DNA of 64,000 nt, taken from Peptoniphilus faecalis (GTDB taxonomy: Bacteria > Bacillota > Clostridia > Tissierellales > Peptoniphilaceae). Below are positions 63,560 to 64,000 of this stretch, piece by piece. The stretch's first letter is position 1. Each line of letters begins with the position of its first letter. The stretch is from positions 62,001-126,000 of the forward strand of contig NZ_JABDSR010000002.1 in assembly GCF_012976305.1 (NCBI RefSeq), read 5' to 3'. The notes under the pieces were generated by a model. The model was given only the letters and a program-made list of their open reading frames with translations. It was not told where the DNA came from and ran no database searches. A program made the position numbers and the translations under genes.

Positions 63560-64000
63560 ATGAAAGTTTTATTAAGCAAAGGTATGGCAAGAAAATACGG
63601 CGACACAATAAGAAAATTGGGCTATGAAGTAATTGGTTACGATGAAAAAAATCCCAATGAAGTTGAAGATTATGGCGAAGATATTTTAATTGGTGACATT
63701 AATTTAAAAAATATAAATTATAAAAATCACAAAAATCTAAAATATATATTTTTAGCATCAGTTGGAATTGATTTTTTGGATTTAGATTACATTAAAGAAA
63801 AAGAAATAATTTTGTCCAATAACAACGGAGCATACGATGATCCTATTGCAGAGTGGATAGTCTATGGACTCCTTCAAATTGACAAAGAAGATAGAAAAAA
63901 CATTGAAAATCAAAATAAAAAAATTTGGGATAAGAGAAGTTTTGCCTACAATTTATATGGCAAAAAGGCTCTTTTCATGGGTACTGGAACAATTGCGATA
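63560..64000 (+). CDS. D-isomer-specific 2-hydroxyacid dehydrogenase, N-terminal part (cut by window end)
   Basis: ATG 63560 follows GGAGGAATAA and begins one base after the upstream hydrolase stop. The 147 visible codons form the catalytic-domain first half (KYIFLASVGIDFLDL, ILSNNNGAYDDPIAEWIVYGLL) and reach the start of the NAD-binding domain (ALFMGTGTIAI). The catalytic Arg, Glu and His lie beyond the window. It is distinct from the enzyme at 11404 and more like phosphoglycerate-dehydrogenase-type members. Confidence 0.8.
   Translation, partial: MKVLLSKGMARKYGDTIRKLGYEVIGYDEKNPNEVEDYGEDILIGDINLKNINYKNHKNLKYIFLASVGIDFLDLDYIKEKEIILSNNNGAYDDPIAEWIVYGLLQIDKEDRKNIENQNKKIWDKRSFAYNLYGKKALFMGTGTIAI

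Overview
The window is about 64 kb of very AT-rich bacterial chromosome (roughly 30% G+C judged by eye). It has short intergenic gaps, strong AGGAGG-type ribosome sites and rho-independent terminators, all typical of a low-G+C Gram-positive. Gene content points to an anaerobic, amino-acid and organic-acid fermenting member of the Clostridia/Tissierellia, such as a Peptoniphilus or Anaerococcus relative. That placement is inference. Supporting items are Rex, MprF, an SLH surface protein, an oxygen-labile two-subunit tartrate dehydratase/fumarase, several Na+-coupled amino-acid or carboxylate carriers, TRAP and dipeptide transporters, and an ECF sigma/anti-sigma pair. No rRNA, tRNA, CRISPR array or prophage was seen.

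Layout. 1-7 kb: the 3' part of a giant repeat-rich surface protein ending in SLH domains. 7-10 kb: two unrelated intramembrane proteases (PrsW and CPBP types) and an XRE regulator. 10-16.4 kb: a carboxylate/amino-acid region with a GltS-type symporter, a D-2-hydroxyacid dehydrogenase, a metallo-beta-lactamase-fold hydrolase, a 38-residue membrane protein, an SSS symporter, a small membrane protein and an IclR regulator. The hydrolase/symporter part is bracketed by a perfect 36-bp direct repeat. 16.5-22.3 kb: an ABC-F ATPase, a DnaA-box cluster next to an IS remnant, then a hydrolase coupled to mprF. 22.3-27.6 kb: purF-purL behind a leader with two tiny reading frames and a hairpin. 27.7-33.1 kb: an M20 amidohydrolase, an AraC regulator, and an SLC13 carrier with tartrate dehydratase subunits. 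33.2-38.5 kb: small membrane proteins, an alanine/glycine symporter, a DUF368 protein and an Asp/Glu racemase-like protein. 38.5-45.7 kb: a TRAP transporter, DUF6282 and LysR module lying between two blocks of decayed insertion sequences. 45.8-52.7 kb: housekeeping genes (folD, a CtlX-like hydrolase, rex, an OGG-type glycosylase, DUF554, an aminotransferase, murA). 52.7-57.9 kb: a complete dipeptide/oligopeptide ABC transporter. 58-62.5 kb: a zincin and a J-domain membrane protein, then a sigma/anti-sigma pair and a zinc-ribbon/TPR/SH3 membrane protein. 62.6-64 kb: a hydrolase and a second 2-hydroxyacid dehydrogenase cut by the window end.

How the parts may work together (inference). Uptake genes sit beside enzymes for the imported compounds: SLC13 with TtdAB for tartrate-like dicarboxylates, GltS with a 2-hydroxyacid dehydrogenase, and the SSS symporter with a hydrolase. 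A TTCCAT-N3-ATGGAA palindrome occurs both at the iclR promoter and in front of the SLC13-ttdAB operon, suggesting one regulator controls both. The most unusual items are the repeat-bracketed cassette, the purF leader, the DnaA-box cluster far from any visible dnaA, and the nested IS remnants around the TRAP module.
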